The notes under the pieces: model-generated
Told to the model about the DNA's origin: nothing
What the model saw: the letters and a program-made list of their open reading frames with translations, nothing else
Database searches by the model: none
Source of the DNA: Gemmatimonadota bacterium
GTDB lineage: Bacteria > Gemmatimonadota > Gemmatimonadetes > Palauibacterales > Palauibacteraceae
Direction of reading: 5' to 3'
Assembly (NCBI GenBank): GCA_022826685.1
Contig: JAJDUL010000035.1
Coordinates: forward strand, 145,193-209,192
Length of the DNA stretch: 64,000 nt
Program-made: the position numbers and the translations under genes
In this document: positions 8,794-17,880 of the stretch, piece after piece
How the letters are laid out: the number at the start of each line of letters is the position of its first letter
How positions within the stretch are numbered: position 1 is the first letter of the stretch

Positions 8794-9684
8794 TCAGGCG
8801 GTGGCGCGCCAGAACCCTTCCAGCGCCTCTCCGTCCGGCGAGGCGCGCAGCTTGTCGAAGGCCCGGTTCCGGATCTGCCGGATGCGCTCGCGGGTCACGC
8901 CGAGGAGCGAGCCGATCTCCTCCAGCGTCATCTCCTCGCCGTCGTCGAGGCCGTAGTAGAGGACGAGGATCTTCCGCTCGCGCTCCGTGAGGTAGCGCTC
9001 GAACATCCTCTCCAGGAACTCCCGGCGCGCCTGGTCCTCGACATCCTCCTCGATGTCCGCGTCGTCCATCCCCGAGAAGCGCTCCCCGAAGGACGCGCTG
9101 TCGCGGTCGGACTTGTCGAGCGGCGCGTCGAGGCTGAGCTCGGCCGAGGCCACGCGCCGCAGCGCGCGCACCGTCTCCACCGGCTCCTCCATCTCCTCGG
9201 CGATCTCACGGTCCGTCGGTGAGCGTCCCAGCTTCTGCGTGAGCGCCGTCTCCGTCCGGGAGAGCTTGACGAGATTAGAGTTCTGGTTCAGCGGGATGCG
9301 CACGGAGCGGGTCTGTTCAGCCAGCGCCTGCAGCACCGTCTGCCGAATCCACCACACCGCGTAGGAGATGAACTTCACGCCCTTGTCGGGATCGAACTTC
9401 TTGACGGCCTTGAGCAGACCTTCGTTCCCGATGCAGACGAGTTCGGCCAGGTTGAGCCCCCGGCCCTGGTATTTCTTCACATACGAGATCACGAACCGCA
9501 GGTTCGCCGTGACGAGGCGCTCCGCCGCGTGGCGGTCGCCGGCCCGCGCCTTGCGCGCGATCTCCCGCTCGATCTGCGGGTTCTCGATGAGCGGATAGCG
9601 CTCGACATCCTGCAGATACTGGTCGAACGAGTCGAGCGCGTGCGTGTCGAAGAACATGCGTCGGCTGGTAGCCGTCTTCGCCAT
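8794..9684 (-). CDS. RpoD/SigA-family sigma factor
   Basis: A sigma-70 protein of 296 residues from the ATG at 9684. Region 1.2 begins at DSFDQYLQDVERYPLI. Region 2 contains the core-binding and -10-melting segment KFISYAVWWIRQTVLQAL. Region 3 follows, and region 4 ends in TLEEIGSLLGVTRERIRQIRNRAF, the -35-binding helix-turn-helix. Region 1.1 is absent, so it is either a short primary factor or a group 2 stationary/stress factor. An upstream TTG at 9744 would add 20 residues without family character, so the ATG is preferred. A plausible -10 element lies about 115 bp upstream. Confidence 0.9.
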   Translation of the reverse strand: MAKTATSRRMFFDTHALDSFDQYLQDVERYPLIENPQIEREIARKARAGDRHAAERLVTANLRFVISYVKKYQGRGLNLAELVCIGNEGLLKAVKKFDPDKGVKFISYAVWWIRQTVLQALAEQTRSVRIPLNQNSNLVKLSRTETALTQKLGRSPTDREIAEEMEEPVETVRALRRVASAELSLDAPLDKSDRDSASFGERFSGMDDADIEEDVEDQARREFLERMFERYLTERERKILVLYYGLDDGEEMTLEEIGSLLGVTRERIRQIRNRAFDKLRASPDGEALEGFWRATA

Positions 9685-9798
9685 ATGAAATCCGAATCCT
9701 GACCCGGGTCGGTTGTCGAAAACTATCGTCGCGGGGCGGGCCAACCGGAACTCCGCCCCGCCACGGTTCGATCCGATCGCCCTTGATACAAACTTGAA

Positions 9799-9827
9799 AT
9801 AATAGAGAAAATCAGAGCGAACCGCAC
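9799..9827 (-). promoter_or_regulatory. Possible promoter of the sigma factor gene
   Basis: In an AT-rich island, rare in this GC-rich DNA, the minus strand reads TATTAT (9804-9799), one mismatch from the sigma-70 -10 consensus. The hexamer 17 bp upstream, GTGCGG, is a poor -35. The start would give a leader of about 105 nt before the ATG at 9684. Confidence 0.35.
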
Positions 9828-9843
9828 GTTTTCCCGACAGCTG

Positions 9844-9996
9844 TTACCCCGGACCCCCCGCCCGGGCTCCCTCGCCGCCCCGGCCCGAAGCCGCGGCCGC
9901 CATGCGTTCGCGACGCCGCAGGCGGAGGAGATACCAGCAGAGGGAGGCCCAGGTGATCCCGTATCCGGCGCCGATGAACAGCCAGTGATCGTTCAT
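9844..9996 (-). CDS. ccmD: Heme exporter accessory protein CcmD
   Basis: A 50-codon gene found by reading the gap after ccmC. It starts ATG at 9996, just 7 bp after the ccmC stop, and ends TAA at 9844. The product begins MNDHWLFIGAGYGITWASLC with one membrane helix, then a basic LLRLRRRERM segment and a Gly/Ala-rich tail. CcmD proteins have exactly this form: a short single-span protein with a Tyr/Trp-rich helix and a positive cytoplasmic side. CcmD helps release holo-CcmE from the CcmABC heme exporter. Position after ccmA-ccmB-ccmC supports the call. Confidence 0.82.
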   Translation of the reverse strand: MNDHWLFIGAGYGITWASLCWYLLRLRRRERMAAAASGRGGEGARAGGPG

Positions 9997-10003
9997 ACCC
10001 GGT

Positions 10004-10663
10004 TCACCCTTCCTCCGGTCCCGACAGTTCGAGTTCGAGTTCCGTTGCAGCCAGCCGGTATCGCCGCAGCCACAGGTAGGCGAACGCGAGCGTGTAGGCG
10101 ACGAATCCGAGCAGCATCACGAGCCCGTACGCGCTCCACATGGACTGCGGTGAGGACGGGGGCTGGTGCAGGCTCCGCCACCAGAACACCGACAGGTACA
10201 CGATCGGGACCTGGACGAAGGCGATGAGACCGATCACCGCCGCCCAGCGCGCTCGCCGGTCCGGATCCTCCGTCATCGATCGCACGACGAGGTATCCCGT
10301 ATAGATGGGTACGAGGAGCGCCGTGGTCGTGACGCGCGGGTCCCACGCCCACCAGATCCCCCAGGTGGGCCGGCCCCAGAGCGTGCCGAGGATGAGGGTG
10401 AGGACGGCTGCGAGCACCCCGAGTTCCGCGGCGGAGACCGCGAGGAGGTCCCACTTCAGTTGGCGCTGCACGAGATAGAGGATGCTCATGAGGAAGACGA
10501 CGAAGAACGCGAGCATCATCACCCACGCGACCGGCACGTGGACGTAGAGGAGGCGCTGGACCTCGCCCTGCAGCGCGTCGGCGGGCAGGACGGCGAGTCC
10601 GAGCACGCTTCCGACCGCGATGAGGGCGATCGAAACCCATCCGAGCATGGTCAGTTTGTTCAT
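10004..10663 (-). CDS. ccmC: Heme exporter protein CcmC
   Basis: A 219-residue, six-helix membrane protein. The tryptophan-rich heme-handling motif is WGIWWAWDPRVT, with conserved periplasmic-loop histidines (YVHVPVAW and SLHQPPSS) as candidate heme ligands. CcmC loads heme onto the chaperone CcmE during system I cytochrome c maturation. It lies between ccmB (10 bp upstream) and ccmD. ccmE, ccmF, ccmG and ccmH are not in this window. Confidence 0.95.
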   Translation of the reverse strand: MNKLTMLGWVSIALIAVGSVLGLAVLPADALQGEVQRLLYVHVPVAWVMMLAFFVVFLMSILYLVQRQLKWDLLAVSAAELGVLAAVLTLILGTLWGRPTWGIWWAWDPRVTTTALLVPIYTGYLVVRSMTEDPDRRARWAAVIGLIAFVQVPIVYLSVFWWRSLHQPPSSPQSMWSAYGLVMLLGFVAYTLAFAYLWLRRYRLAATELELELSGPEEG

Positions 10664-10673
10664 GAGACCCGCA

Positions 10674-11354
10674 TCACTCCTCGAGGACGACGGGGAAGAT
10701 CCACAGACAGACCACGAACAGTATCACGTCGTAGGACGCGAGTAACCTCAGCCAGCCGCCGGCCCGTCCGAGCGGGTCGCCGGCGAGGAACGCTTCGGTC
10801 GCGCCGACGCTCCCGAGGACGACGGGGACGAGGGCGGGGAAGAGGAGGAGCGGCAGCAGGAGTTCGCGCGCCCGGAGGTGGACGGTGAGGGCGGAGAAGA
10901 AAGTCCCGATGACGGAGAAGCCGAAGGTGCCGAGGACGGCCACGAGGAGGAGCGGGCCGGCCTGCGCGGTGAAGTCGACCTGGTACAGGATCGCGGCGGC
11001 GGGGAAGAGGACGACCTCGAGCGCGGCGAGCACGACGAGGTTGCCGGCCAGCTTTCCCAGGTAGATCGCGCGCACGTCGCCGGGATAGAGCCGCAGCAGG
11101 CGGGTCCCGCCCGCGAGTTCCTCGTTCTGAAACGTCCGGCCGAGGGAGAGGGTGCCGGTGAAGACGATCGCCACCCAGAGGAGGCCGCCGGCGAGCCGAC
11201 CGAGCAGGTCGTTGTCCACCCCGATGGCGAAGCTGAACATGAAGAGGACGAGCGCGGCGAAGGAGAGCATCGCCGTGAAGCCCTGCCGCGTGCGGGTCTC
11301 CGACAGGATGTCCTTCCACAGGATGGCGGCGGCGCGCCGCGGGAGGTCGCTCAT
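10674..11354 (-). CDS. ccmB: Heme ABC exporter permease CcmB
   Basis: A 226-residue membrane protein with about six hydrophobic helices, starting MSDLPRRAAAILWKDILSE. The motif LGRTFQNEELAGGTRLLRL matches the conserved cytoplasmic stretch of CcmB. The ATG at 11354 overlaps the ccmA TGA (ATGA), and ccmC follows within 10 bp. CcmB with CcmA forms the ATPase-driven unit that releases holo-CcmE. Confidence 0.92.
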   Translation of the reverse strand: MSDLPRRAAAILWKDILSETRTRQGFTAMLSFAALVLFMFSFAIGVDNDLLGRLAGGLLWVAIVFTGTLSLGRTFQNEELAGGTRLLRLYPGDVRAIYLGKLAGNLVVLAALEVVLFPAAAILYQVDFTAQAGPLLLVAVLGTFGFSVIGTFFSALTVHLRARELLLPLLLFPALVPVVLGSVGATEAFLAGDPLGRAGGWLRLLASYDVILFVVCLWIFPVVLEE

Positions 11355-12001
11355 GCGGTCACGTCGTCCACCCGGCCGCCGACCAGCCGCACGACGTCGT
11401 CGGCGTGTCGGCTCGCGTCCTCGACCCGGTGCGAGGCGATGACCACGGCGGCGCCGGCGTCGCGCCACCCGCGGACCGCGTCGTGGACGAGTCCCACGCC
11501 GTCCTCGTCCAGGCTCACGAAGGGTTCGTCGAGCAGCACCAGCTCGAGCGGACGGAGCCGGAGCCGCGCGAGTTCGAGGCGCTTGCGCATCCCGGTCGAC
11601 CAGCCCCGCACGGGGAGGTCCGCCGCCCCGCGGAGATCGAACGCGGCGAGCGCGTCCCGCAGGTCGTCGTCCGTGGCGTCCGTCCCGGACATGCGGGCCG
11701 CGAAGCGCAGGTTCTCGACCCCGGTCAACTCCTCGTAGGCGTGCCCGCCGGCCGTCATGAACGCGGCCCCCGTCCGGATCTCGTCCCCGCCCGCGGGGAG
11801 GGTGTGACCCAGAACCTCCAGCCGGCCCGCCGTCGGCTTGAGCAGCGTCGAGATGAGGCGGAGGAGCGTCGTCTTGCCCGTCCCGTTCGCGCCGAGCAGC
11901 GCGACGACCGCGCCTCGCGGCACCGTGAGGTCGACCCCGCGGAGCGCCCAGCGGCGCCCGAAGCGCCGTGTGACGCCCTCCGCCGCGACCGCGAGGCTCA
12001 C
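11351..12001 (-). CDS. ccmA: Heme ABC exporter ATP-binding protein CcmA
   Basis: A 216-residue ABC ATPase. Walker A is GANGTGKTT, the signature region is WSTGMRKR, Walker B is LVLLDEP, and the switch His is in IASHR. The start is a GTG at 12001, supported by a gggaggg ribosome-binding site 8 nt upstream. It is the first gene of the ccmABCD cluster and is divergent from the phosphoglycerate mutase gene. The short length and context separate it from other ABC ATPases. Confidence 0.92.
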   Translation of the reverse strand: MSLAVAAEGVTRRFGRRWALRGVDLTVPRGAVVALLGANGTGKTTLLRLISTLLKPTAGRLEVLGHTLPAGGDEIRTGAAFMTAGGHAYEELTGVENLRFAARMSGTDATDDDLRDALAAFDLRGAADLPVRGWSTGMRKRLELARLRLRPLELVLLDEPFVSLDEDGVGLVHDAVRGWRDAGAAVVIASHRVEDASRHADDVVRLVGGRVDDVTA

Positions 12002-12108
12002 CGGCCCGCCCTCCCGCTGCGCACCGCCGGACCACGCACCGCTCGCCTGCGCCCGGCCCGGCTGCGCGCTGTTGGCCGATTGCGGGGGGCGCTCATACGT
12101 TCCGCCGC

Positions 12109-13314
12109 ATGGAACTCGACCGGATCGCCCGTCTCGCCGGAGGCGGGGGCGGCAAGGTGCTGCTCTACGTGCTCGACGGACTGGGCGGGCTGCCGCGCGA
12201 GCCCGGGGGGCCGACCGAACTCGAGGCCGCCCGCACGCCGCACCTCGACGAACTCGCCCGCGCCGGGACGTGCGGCCTCCACGACCCCGTTGCGCCGGGC
12301 ATCACCCCGGGCAGCGGCCCCGGCCACCTGGCCCTGTTCGGCTACGATCCCCTCGTGTACGAGATCGGCCGCGGCGTGCTCGAAGCCCTCGGCATCGAAT
12401 TCCCCCTTCGACCGGGCGACATCGCCGTGCGCGCCAACTTCTGCACCCTCGACGCCCGCGGCCGGGTGACCGATCGCCGCGCGGGCCGCATCCCGTGCGA
12501 GGAAGCCGCCCCCCTGGCCGCCCGGCTCAACGGCATCGAACTCGACGGCGCCCGCTGTACGGTGCGTCACGTGAAGGAGCACCGCTTCGTCCTCGTCCTG
12601 CACCCCGACGCCCCGGCGGGCGACGCCGTGAACGACACCGATCCCGGCATGACCGGCCGGCCGCCGCACGCCCTCGCCGCGCGGAACGCGGAAGCCGAAC
12701 CCACGGCGCGGCTCCTCGCGGCGTGGCTCGAAGCGGCCGCGGAGCGGCTCACCGGCCAGCCGCAGGCGAACATGGCGCTCCTGCGCGGCGTCTCCAGCCA
12801 GCCCGACTGGCCCCGCTTCCCCGACGTATTCGGGATGCGGGCCACGGCCGCCGCGGCGTACCCGATGTACCGCGGCGTCGCACGCCTCGTCGGCATGGAC
12901 GCGCGCACGGTGCCCGCGGGCGCCCCGCCACTCGTCGACGCCCTGAAGGCGCGGTTCGCCGAGCACGATTTCTTCTTCCTCCACTTCAAGCCTCCCGACA
13001 AGGCCGGAGAAGACGGCGACTTCGACCGCAAGGTAGCCGCCATCGAGGAAGCGGACGCCATCGTCCCCGATCTCGTCGGCGCGGGCCCCGACGTCATCCT
13101 CGTGACCGGCGACCACTCGACCCCCTCGATCATGAGCAGCCACAGCTGGCACCCCGTGCCCTTTCTCCTCCACGGCAGCCCGGCCCGCACCGACGCCGCC
13201 ACCACCTTCGGCGAGACCGCCTGCCGCGCGGGCGCCCACGGCCGCGTCCGAGGCTGCGACCTCATGCGCCTCGCCGCCGCCAGCGCCGGTCGCCTCGCGA
13301 AGTTCGGAGCCTAG
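12109..13314 (+). CDS. apgM: 2,3-bisphosphoglycerate-independent phosphoglycerate mutase (archaeal type)
   Basis: A 401-residue alkaline-phosphatase-fold enzyme that interconverts 3- and 2-phosphoglycerate. The N-terminal metal site is YVLDGLGG, the phosphoserine nucleophile lies in TPGSGPGHLALFGYDP, and the second metal cluster is in TGDHSTPS followed by SHSWHPVP. Length and motif spacing fit the ApgM class rather than the about 510-residue GpmI class. It stands alone, divergent from ccmA. The 170-bp gap after it (13315-13486) shows only a small hairpin with arms tcgagc/gctcga at 13396-13410 and no gene. Confidence 0.9.
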   Translation: MELDRIARLAGGGGGKVLLYVLDGLGGLPREPGGPTELEAARTPHLDELARAGTCGLHDPVAPGITPGSGPGHLALFGYDPLVYEIGRGVLEALGIEFPLRPGDIAVRANFCTLDARGRVTDRRAGRIPCEEAAPLAARLNGIELDGARCTVRHVKEHRFVLVLHPDAPAGDAVNDTDPGMTGRPPHALAARNAEAEPTARLLAAWLEAAAERLTGQPQANMALLRGVSSQPDWPRFPDVFGMRATAAAAYPMYRGVARLVGMDARTVPAGAPPLVDALKARFAEHDFFFLHFKPPDKAGEDGDFDRKVAAIEEADAIVPDLVGAGPDVILVTGDHSTPSIMSSHSWHPVPFLLHGSPARTDAATTFGETACRAGAHGRVRGCDLMRLAAASAGRLAKFGA

Positions 13315-13486
13315 CCGGAACGACCGAATCCGTACAGCCCAAGCGGGTTCCCGGCGATTCCGACGCCTCCCATCCGCCCCGGCGCCGATTCGAATTCGAG
13401 CGAAGCTCGACGCCTGGTGGACGGGGAGTGCCCGGCACGTGAGATTTGTGCGCGATGGGGTTCGGGCTGCTTGAGACGGGGGTTGG

Positions 13487-14941
13487 ATGATCGGTGCCAC
13501 GGCGACGGGCTCTGCGCGGTCGCGCGGCCGCGGAGTCACGCGGCGCCTGAAGTTCATGGCGTTCGCGCTGAGCGTCGCGTCGCCGATGGGGGCGGCGGGT
13601 CAGGAACCGGGCCGGGTGGCGGGCGTCGTCCGCGCCGAGGACACCGGCGTACCCGTCGAGGGCGCCGCGGTTCGGCTGGCGGGAGCGGACGTCGTGGTGG
13701 CGGAAACCGTCACCGGCCCGGGTGGCACCTTCGCCTTTGAAGGCATCGCGCCGGGCGAATATGTGCTCGGTGTGCGTCGCATCGGCTTCGCCGCGTACAG
13801 CGTGCCGCTGGAGATGGGCGCTGACGGGCTGGCTCCGCTCGATGTGCGGCTGTCATTGGATCCAGTGGAGTTGGAGCCGCTGGAGGTGGACGTCGAGGGT
13901 CGGCCGCTCCGCCTGGTCGAGACGGGCTTCTACGACCGCATGGAGGAGGGCTGGGGCACGTACTTCGAGCCCGAGTGGATCAGGACCCGACGCGCGGGAT
14001 TCATCCGGCTGACGGATTTCGTGTCGAACCTGCAGATGCGGGCGCCCCTGTCCCGCTGTCCCAAGGTGCCGGTCTACTACGACCGGCGACTCATCGGCGA
14101 AGCTGATGGCTGGGGGACCCGTCGCCCACGGTCGATCAACTCGGCGGGTACGCACCGGTCCGCCATCGAGCCGCCCGAGCAGCTGCTGGACCAATTGTCC
14201 GTGACGGATCTGGGCGCTGCCGAATTGTATCCTACTTCATCTCCCATTCCGCTATTCGCTCTCAACGACACCACGATCAGCTGCGGCGCCATCATCCTGT
14301 GGTCCGACTGGATGGCGCAGATGGGGAGAATAGTCCCGCAGATCGAAGTGAAGCTCTGTGAACCGGCCGGCCGTGCCGGCGAGGTGACGCTCGACGGGAC
14401 GGTCGAGGACCGGCTCACCGAGGTGCGGCTCCCGGCGGCCCGCATCCAGGCGTCGTTCGCGCCAGCCGGCGAGCGTGGGCTCCATGAACTCCGCGAGATC
14501 GAGGTGCGGTCCGACTCGACGGGCCGCTTCCGGCTCTGTGACCTTCCGTCCGGCGCCGATGTCACGCTGTCGCCCTCCTACGGCCTCCATCAGGGCGAGG
14601 CTGCGACGCTCCGCGTCGAACCCGGCGTGGTGGCTCGCCTGGTTGTGCCCGTGACTCTGCCGGGAGCGGTGGTCGGGCGGGTCGTGAACGGGAACACAGG
14701 GCGGGGGTTCTCCGCGGTACCCGTCGTGCTGGTCGGCGCCGACGTCCGATCCGTGACCGACGGCGGCGGCCGCTTCGCGATGGAGAACCTGCCGCCCGGC
14801 TCGTACCAGGTGCGGGCCGAGTGCGGCGGCTTCGAGTCGCCGACGCAGAGGGTCGTCGTCTCGGAGGCGCAACAGGCCCGGGTCCTCCTCGTCCTGGAGC
14901 CCGAAGACCCCGGCCGCGATCTGCGCCGCTGCGACAACTGA
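13487..14941 (+). CDS. Secreted carboxypeptidase-regulatory / plug-like domain protein
   Basis: A 484-residue exported protein with an N-terminal signal (hydrophobic FMAFALSVASPMGAAG). Residues 44-125 form a carboxypeptidase regulatory-like beta-sandwich (GRVAGVVRAEDTGVPVEGA, then FEGIAPGEYVLGVRRIGF). The middle, with SCGAIILWS near 268, resembles a TonB-receptor plug, but no outer-membrane barrel follows. A second regulatory-like domain (VVGRVVNGNTGRGFSAVPV, then MENLPPGSYQVRAECGGF) closes the protein. Such domain sets are common in Gemmatimonadota and Bacteroidota surface proteins; function is unknown. The ATG at 13487 follows a gggggttgg stretch. Confidence 0.78.
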   Translation: MIGATATGSARSRGRGVTRRLKFMAFALSVASPMGAAGQEPGRVAGVVRAEDTGVPVEGAAVRLAGADVVVAETVTGPGGTFAFEGIAPGEYVLGVRRIGFAAYSVPLEMGADGLAPLDVRLSLDPVELEPLEVDVEGRPLRLVETGFYDRMEEGWGTYFEPEWIRTRRAGFIRLTDFVSNLQMRAPLSRCPKVPVYYDRRLIGEADGWGTRRPRSINSAGTHRSAIEPPEQLLDQLSVTDLGAAELYPTSSPIPLFALNDTTISCGAIILWSDWMAQMGRIVPQIEVKLCEPAGRAGEVTLDGTVEDRLTEVRLPAARIQASFAPAGERGLHELREIEVRSDSTGRFRLCDLPSGADVTLSPSYGLHQGEAATLRVEPGVVARLVVPVTLPGAVVGRVVNGNTGRGFSAVPVVLVGADVRSVTDGGGRFAMENLPPGSYQVRAECGGFESPTQRVVVSEAQQARVLLVLEPEDPGRDLRRCDN

Positions 14942-14985
14942 CGCGCCAACTCACTGACCTTCACGGCATGACCCGGCACGCACGC

Positions 14986-16200
14986 ATGAAAACGATTCCG
15001 TCCGCAAGGCGAGTCGTGCTCTGCATGGTCACGCTCGGCGTCGCCGGCTGTGACAGTGCCGCGGAATCGGACGGGGCGGCGAGAACGCTTCCGGTCGTGA
15101 CGGCCACCCAGGTGCGGCAATTGACGGAGGCTGAGACCGCGGGGCCGTTGTTTCGGCCGGACCACGTGAGTCGAGTCGGCGATGATCTCTGGATTCTGGA
15201 CGCCGGCAACTTCCGTATCGTGATTCGCACGCCCGACAGCTTGTACGCCGTTGGACGAGAGGGTGATGGCCCCGGCGAGTTTCGGCTGCCGCTGAGTCTG
15301 TCCCCGAACGTTACGGGCGGCGCGACCGTGTGGGATCGCATCGCGCAACGCCTGACGCGCTTTCGGCCGGACGCCGACGTTGAGGAGACCATCGCGGTGG
15401 AGCAGCGGCCCGGCAGGCTCGCGCGCGAGGTGTTCGACCTGGGCGATCGACGGCTCGTGATCTCCAGAGTCGCCCACGATGCGAGGAATCCGCCGGCGGA
15501 GGACGATGCGCCGCCCACCGTCATCGAGCTTGAGCACTTTGACTCTGATGCGATCGACACGGTCCGACACGTGCCGCTGTGGGGTCCTGTTGGAGTGTGG
15601 TCGGGCGATGGAGGGACGATGAGGGTGTCCGCATTCTCGCGGCCGTTCGATTCGCCTCCGCACGCGGATGTGAGCGCGGCCTGCGGCGGACTGGCGGCGG
15701 TCTCGGTTGGGGGAAGGGGACTTGAGATCGTCCTGCTCGACAGGTTCGGCGACGTGGCCGGCGAAATCCGGGACTCCCTGCGTGGCCCGAGAATCACGGA
15801 GCAGGAGGTGGATGCGTTCTTCTCGACGGTCTTTCCGGAGGCACTCGTGGAGGAGTTCGACCTCAGAAACCTCCTGCCCGTGCCGGAGCGGCATCCAGCC
15901 GTGCACGATCTTCAGTTCACGTCGGATGGCCGCGTATGGGCCCGGTTGGACCCGGAGTTCATCCTGCTCGAGGCGGATCGGCGGGAGCACAGCCGCTGGA
16001 GAGTGTGGACGGTCCGGAGGGTCGATGACGTCGTGGACATTTCTCCGCCCTCCGACGTTCTCCTGCCGCACCTGTTCACCCCAAACGAAGTCTCGCGGGA
16101 CACGATCTGGGGTGTGCGGATCAACGAATTGGGAATCCACACGATCGAAGGCTTCGTGGTGGAAGACTGGATCGGCTCCGGGGCCTGCACGGCGGGGTAG
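14986..16200 (+). CDS. Lipoprotein with 6-bladed beta-propeller fold
   Basis: A 404-residue lipoprotein from the ATG at 14986 (MKTIPSARR signal); an ATG 18 bp upstream at 14968 is also possible. The lipobox ends GVAGC with the lipidated Cys at 22. The body holds NHL/6-bladed propeller signatures: DDLWILDAGNFRIVI and the diagnostic GREGDGPGEFRLP. Such propellers are abundant in Gemmatimonadota and their ligands are mostly unknown. A second protein of the same type follows 82 bp downstream. Confidence 0.78.
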   Translation: MKTIPSARRVVLCMVTLGVAGCDSAAESDGAARTLPVVTATQVRQLTEAETAGPLFRPDHVSRVGDDLWILDAGNFRIVIRTPDSLYAVGREGDGPGEFRLPLSLSPNVTGGATVWDRIAQRLTRFRPDADVEETIAVEQRPGRLAREVFDLGDRRLVISRVAHDARNPPAEDDAPPTVIELEHFDSDAIDTVRHVPLWGPVGVWSGDGGTMRVSAFSRPFDSPPHADVSAACGGLAAVSVGGRGLEIVLLDRFGDVAGEIRDSLRGPRITEQEVDAFFSTVFPEALVEEFDLRNLLPVPERHPAVHDLQFTSDGRVWARLDPEFILLEADRREHSRWRVWTVRRVDDVVDISPPSDVLLPHLFTPNEVSRDTIWGVRINELGIHTIEGFVVEDWIGSGACTAG

Positions 16201-16282
16201 CAAGACGTGACAACGCACGACACTCAGGCGTTCAGAGTACGTCGTGACGTTCGGAGACTGAGCACAAAACGGAAGTCGTACG

Positions 16283-17395
16283 GTGAGAAATCGGACAGCG
16301 AATAGTACGCGGCTCACGTGTCCAGGATCAGGATTCGTCGCTGTGGCAGGCCTGCTGGCATGTGGCGGGGACGTTGCACCCAGCGAGTCCGGGGCCGAGG
16401 GCCGGGAAGTCGTCGATGTCTCGGCATCGCTGGAGGCGCTCCTGGGTTCCGGCGTGCGAATCGGGGTGCACGTGGACCCGGATTCGGAGGCAGAGGCCTT
16501 CCTGCGGATACTCGACGCGCAGCTGACGCCGGATGGCCGCTTCATCGTGGTACTCGATGCGAGTCCCCCGTTCGTGCGCGTCTTCAACCCCGATGGATCG
16601 CTCGAAGCCGCCTTCGTTCCGCGCGGCGAGGGACCAGGCGAAGCCGAGAGCCCCGAGGCGCTGGCGGTCTCCAACGACCGCATCCTCGTGCTGGAACCGG
16701 GACGCGCGTCGGTACTCACCTTCGACGGGGAACTCATCGAGGACCGGGCGATCGATTTCTGGCCGACATCGGCGGCGCGTGGCTGCGCGGACGATTTTCT
16801 GGTCTACGGTCCCGGCGCCTACGGCGATGGGTCCATCGTCTGGCTCCGGTCGTTCCGGTTCCTCGAGGAGACTTCGGCTTCCATCCTCGAGGGCGCGAGT
16901 CCGGCCGAGTTGTCAGCCTACCGGAGCCGTGCCCGGGGCGGATCGAGCCGTCTCGCTCGTGCCGGGGGACTGGCCGTCCTCCACCACGACGCCCGGGATC
17001 CCCCGGAGACACTCACCCTGTCCTGTCTCGACGGCACGTTGACCGTGGACACCGTCCCGGAGTTCAAACGGCCCGTAGTCGGCAGGGAGCAATCCTTCAC
17101 CGGCGGAGCGGCACGGCAACTCCAGCTCGGGAGCTACGTCTTCACGGGCGCCGCGATTCTCAATCAAACGCCGATTCTGTCCACGTGGTTGATCGTCGCG
17201 TCCGGAACGGCGTCCGGAACGCACTTCATCCCGGCTCGCGGCGGATCTCCCGCCTTCTACACCAGCAGCAGGGTCGCGCTACTGGAGGCGCAGCCCGGTC
17301 ACGCGGTGCTCATCGAGGCCAGCTCTCCTGTCCCGCACATCATCATGGTGGACTACGATGCCTTCGTACGGGCGCTCGGCCTGGAGCCGCGGTAG
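16283..17395 (+). CDS. Second 6-bladed beta-propeller lipoprotein
   Basis: A 370-residue protein from a GTG at 16283. The signal peptide ends with lipobox AGLLAC. It contains LTPDGRFIVVLDASPPFVRVFNPDGS and PRGEGPGEAESP, paralogous to the GREGDGPGEF motif of the gene upstream. It is probably an outer-membrane or periplasmic lipoprotein. Sequence divergence from its neighbour is high, so this would be an old duplication or independent recruitment. A perfect palindrome begins 2 bp after the stop. Confidence 0.75.
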   Translation: MRNRTANSTRLTCPGSGFVAVAGLLACGGDVAPSESGAEGREVVDVSASLEALLGSGVRIGVHVDPDSEAEAFLRILDAQLTPDGRFIVVLDASPPFVRVFNPDGSLEAAFVPRGEGPGEAESPEALAVSNDRILVLEPGRASVLTFDGELIEDRAIDFWPTSAARGCADDFLVYGPGAYGDGSIVWLRSFRFLEETSASILEGASPAELSAYRSRARGGSSRLARAGGLAVLHHDARDPPETLTLSCLDGTLTVDTVPEFKRPVVGREQSFTGGAARQLQLGSYVFTGAAILNQTPILSTWLIVASGTASGTHFIPARGGSPAFYTSSRVALLEAQPGHAVLIEASSPVPHIIMVDYDAFVRALGLEPR

Positions 17396-17396
17396 G

Positions 17397-17418
17397 AGAC
17401 GTTCCCGCGGGAACGTCT
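17397..17418. terminator. Perfect 22-bp palindrome between convergent genes
   Basis: The 11-nt arm agacgttcccg is followed directly by its exact complement. It sits 2 bp after the propeller lipoprotein stop and 7 bp before the converging SPW-protein stop. It lacks a T-tract but is well placed to act as a terminator in both directions. Confidence 0.5.
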
Positions 17419-17424
17419 ACCAAG

Positions 17425-17766
17425 TCAGGCGGCGCTGGGTGCCTCGTCGGAGTGTTCGATTCCCGCCCCGCCCATCGCGGTGCCCGTGCCCACGGTGATG
17501 ACGCCGAAGATGAGGTCGTTGAAGAGGGCCTGCGCGTTGGCGAGATACCCGTGGATGAAGGGCGACAGCATGCTGTAGGCGCCGAGGGCGATGAGTCCCC
17601 AGCCGCTGATCCGGTTGATTCCAAGGTTGAAGGTGATGGTGACGACGAGGATGGAACCGCCGAGCACCACGCTGTGCCACCACAGGAAACCGAACGGATA
17701 TCCCCAGATGAACGGGGCGCCCAGGAACCAGAGTCCCAGCGCGAGACCGACCCAGCGTGAGGCCAT
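17425..17766 (-). CDS. SPW-repeat membrane protein
   Basis: A 113-residue protein with four hydrophobic helices arranged as two similar halves. The halves carry GLWFLGAPFIWGY and GAYSMLSPFIHGY, divergent versions of the SPW repeat motif. Family members are small inner-membrane proteins of unknown role. It starts at ATG 17766 and is a single-gene unit between the propeller genes and copA. Confidence 0.78.
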   Translation of the reverse strand: MASRWVGLALGLWFLGAPFIWGYPFGFLWWHSVVLGGSILVVTITFNLGINRISGWGLIALGAYSMLSPFIHGYLANAQALFNDLIFGVITVGTGTAMGGAGIEHSDEAPSAA

Positions 17767-17880
17767 CGAACCTCTCTCCGAAGAAAACCGGATGAACCGT
17801 CGAACCGGCGCCTATGATGCGCGCCGGCAGGGGCAAAGGCAACGTCGCGCCGCCCGTCGCGAGGTGCCCGCCGCGGTCGG

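Noticed and set aside
9742..9744. TTG start for the sigma factor adding 20 residues
   Set aside because: The added residues have no family similarity and the ATG at 9684 gives a normal region 1.2 start.
13381..13420. Possible tRNA or small RNA near the aattcgaattcg stretch
   Set aside because: Only a 6-bp hairpin can be drawn. There is no acceptor or T-arm pattern.
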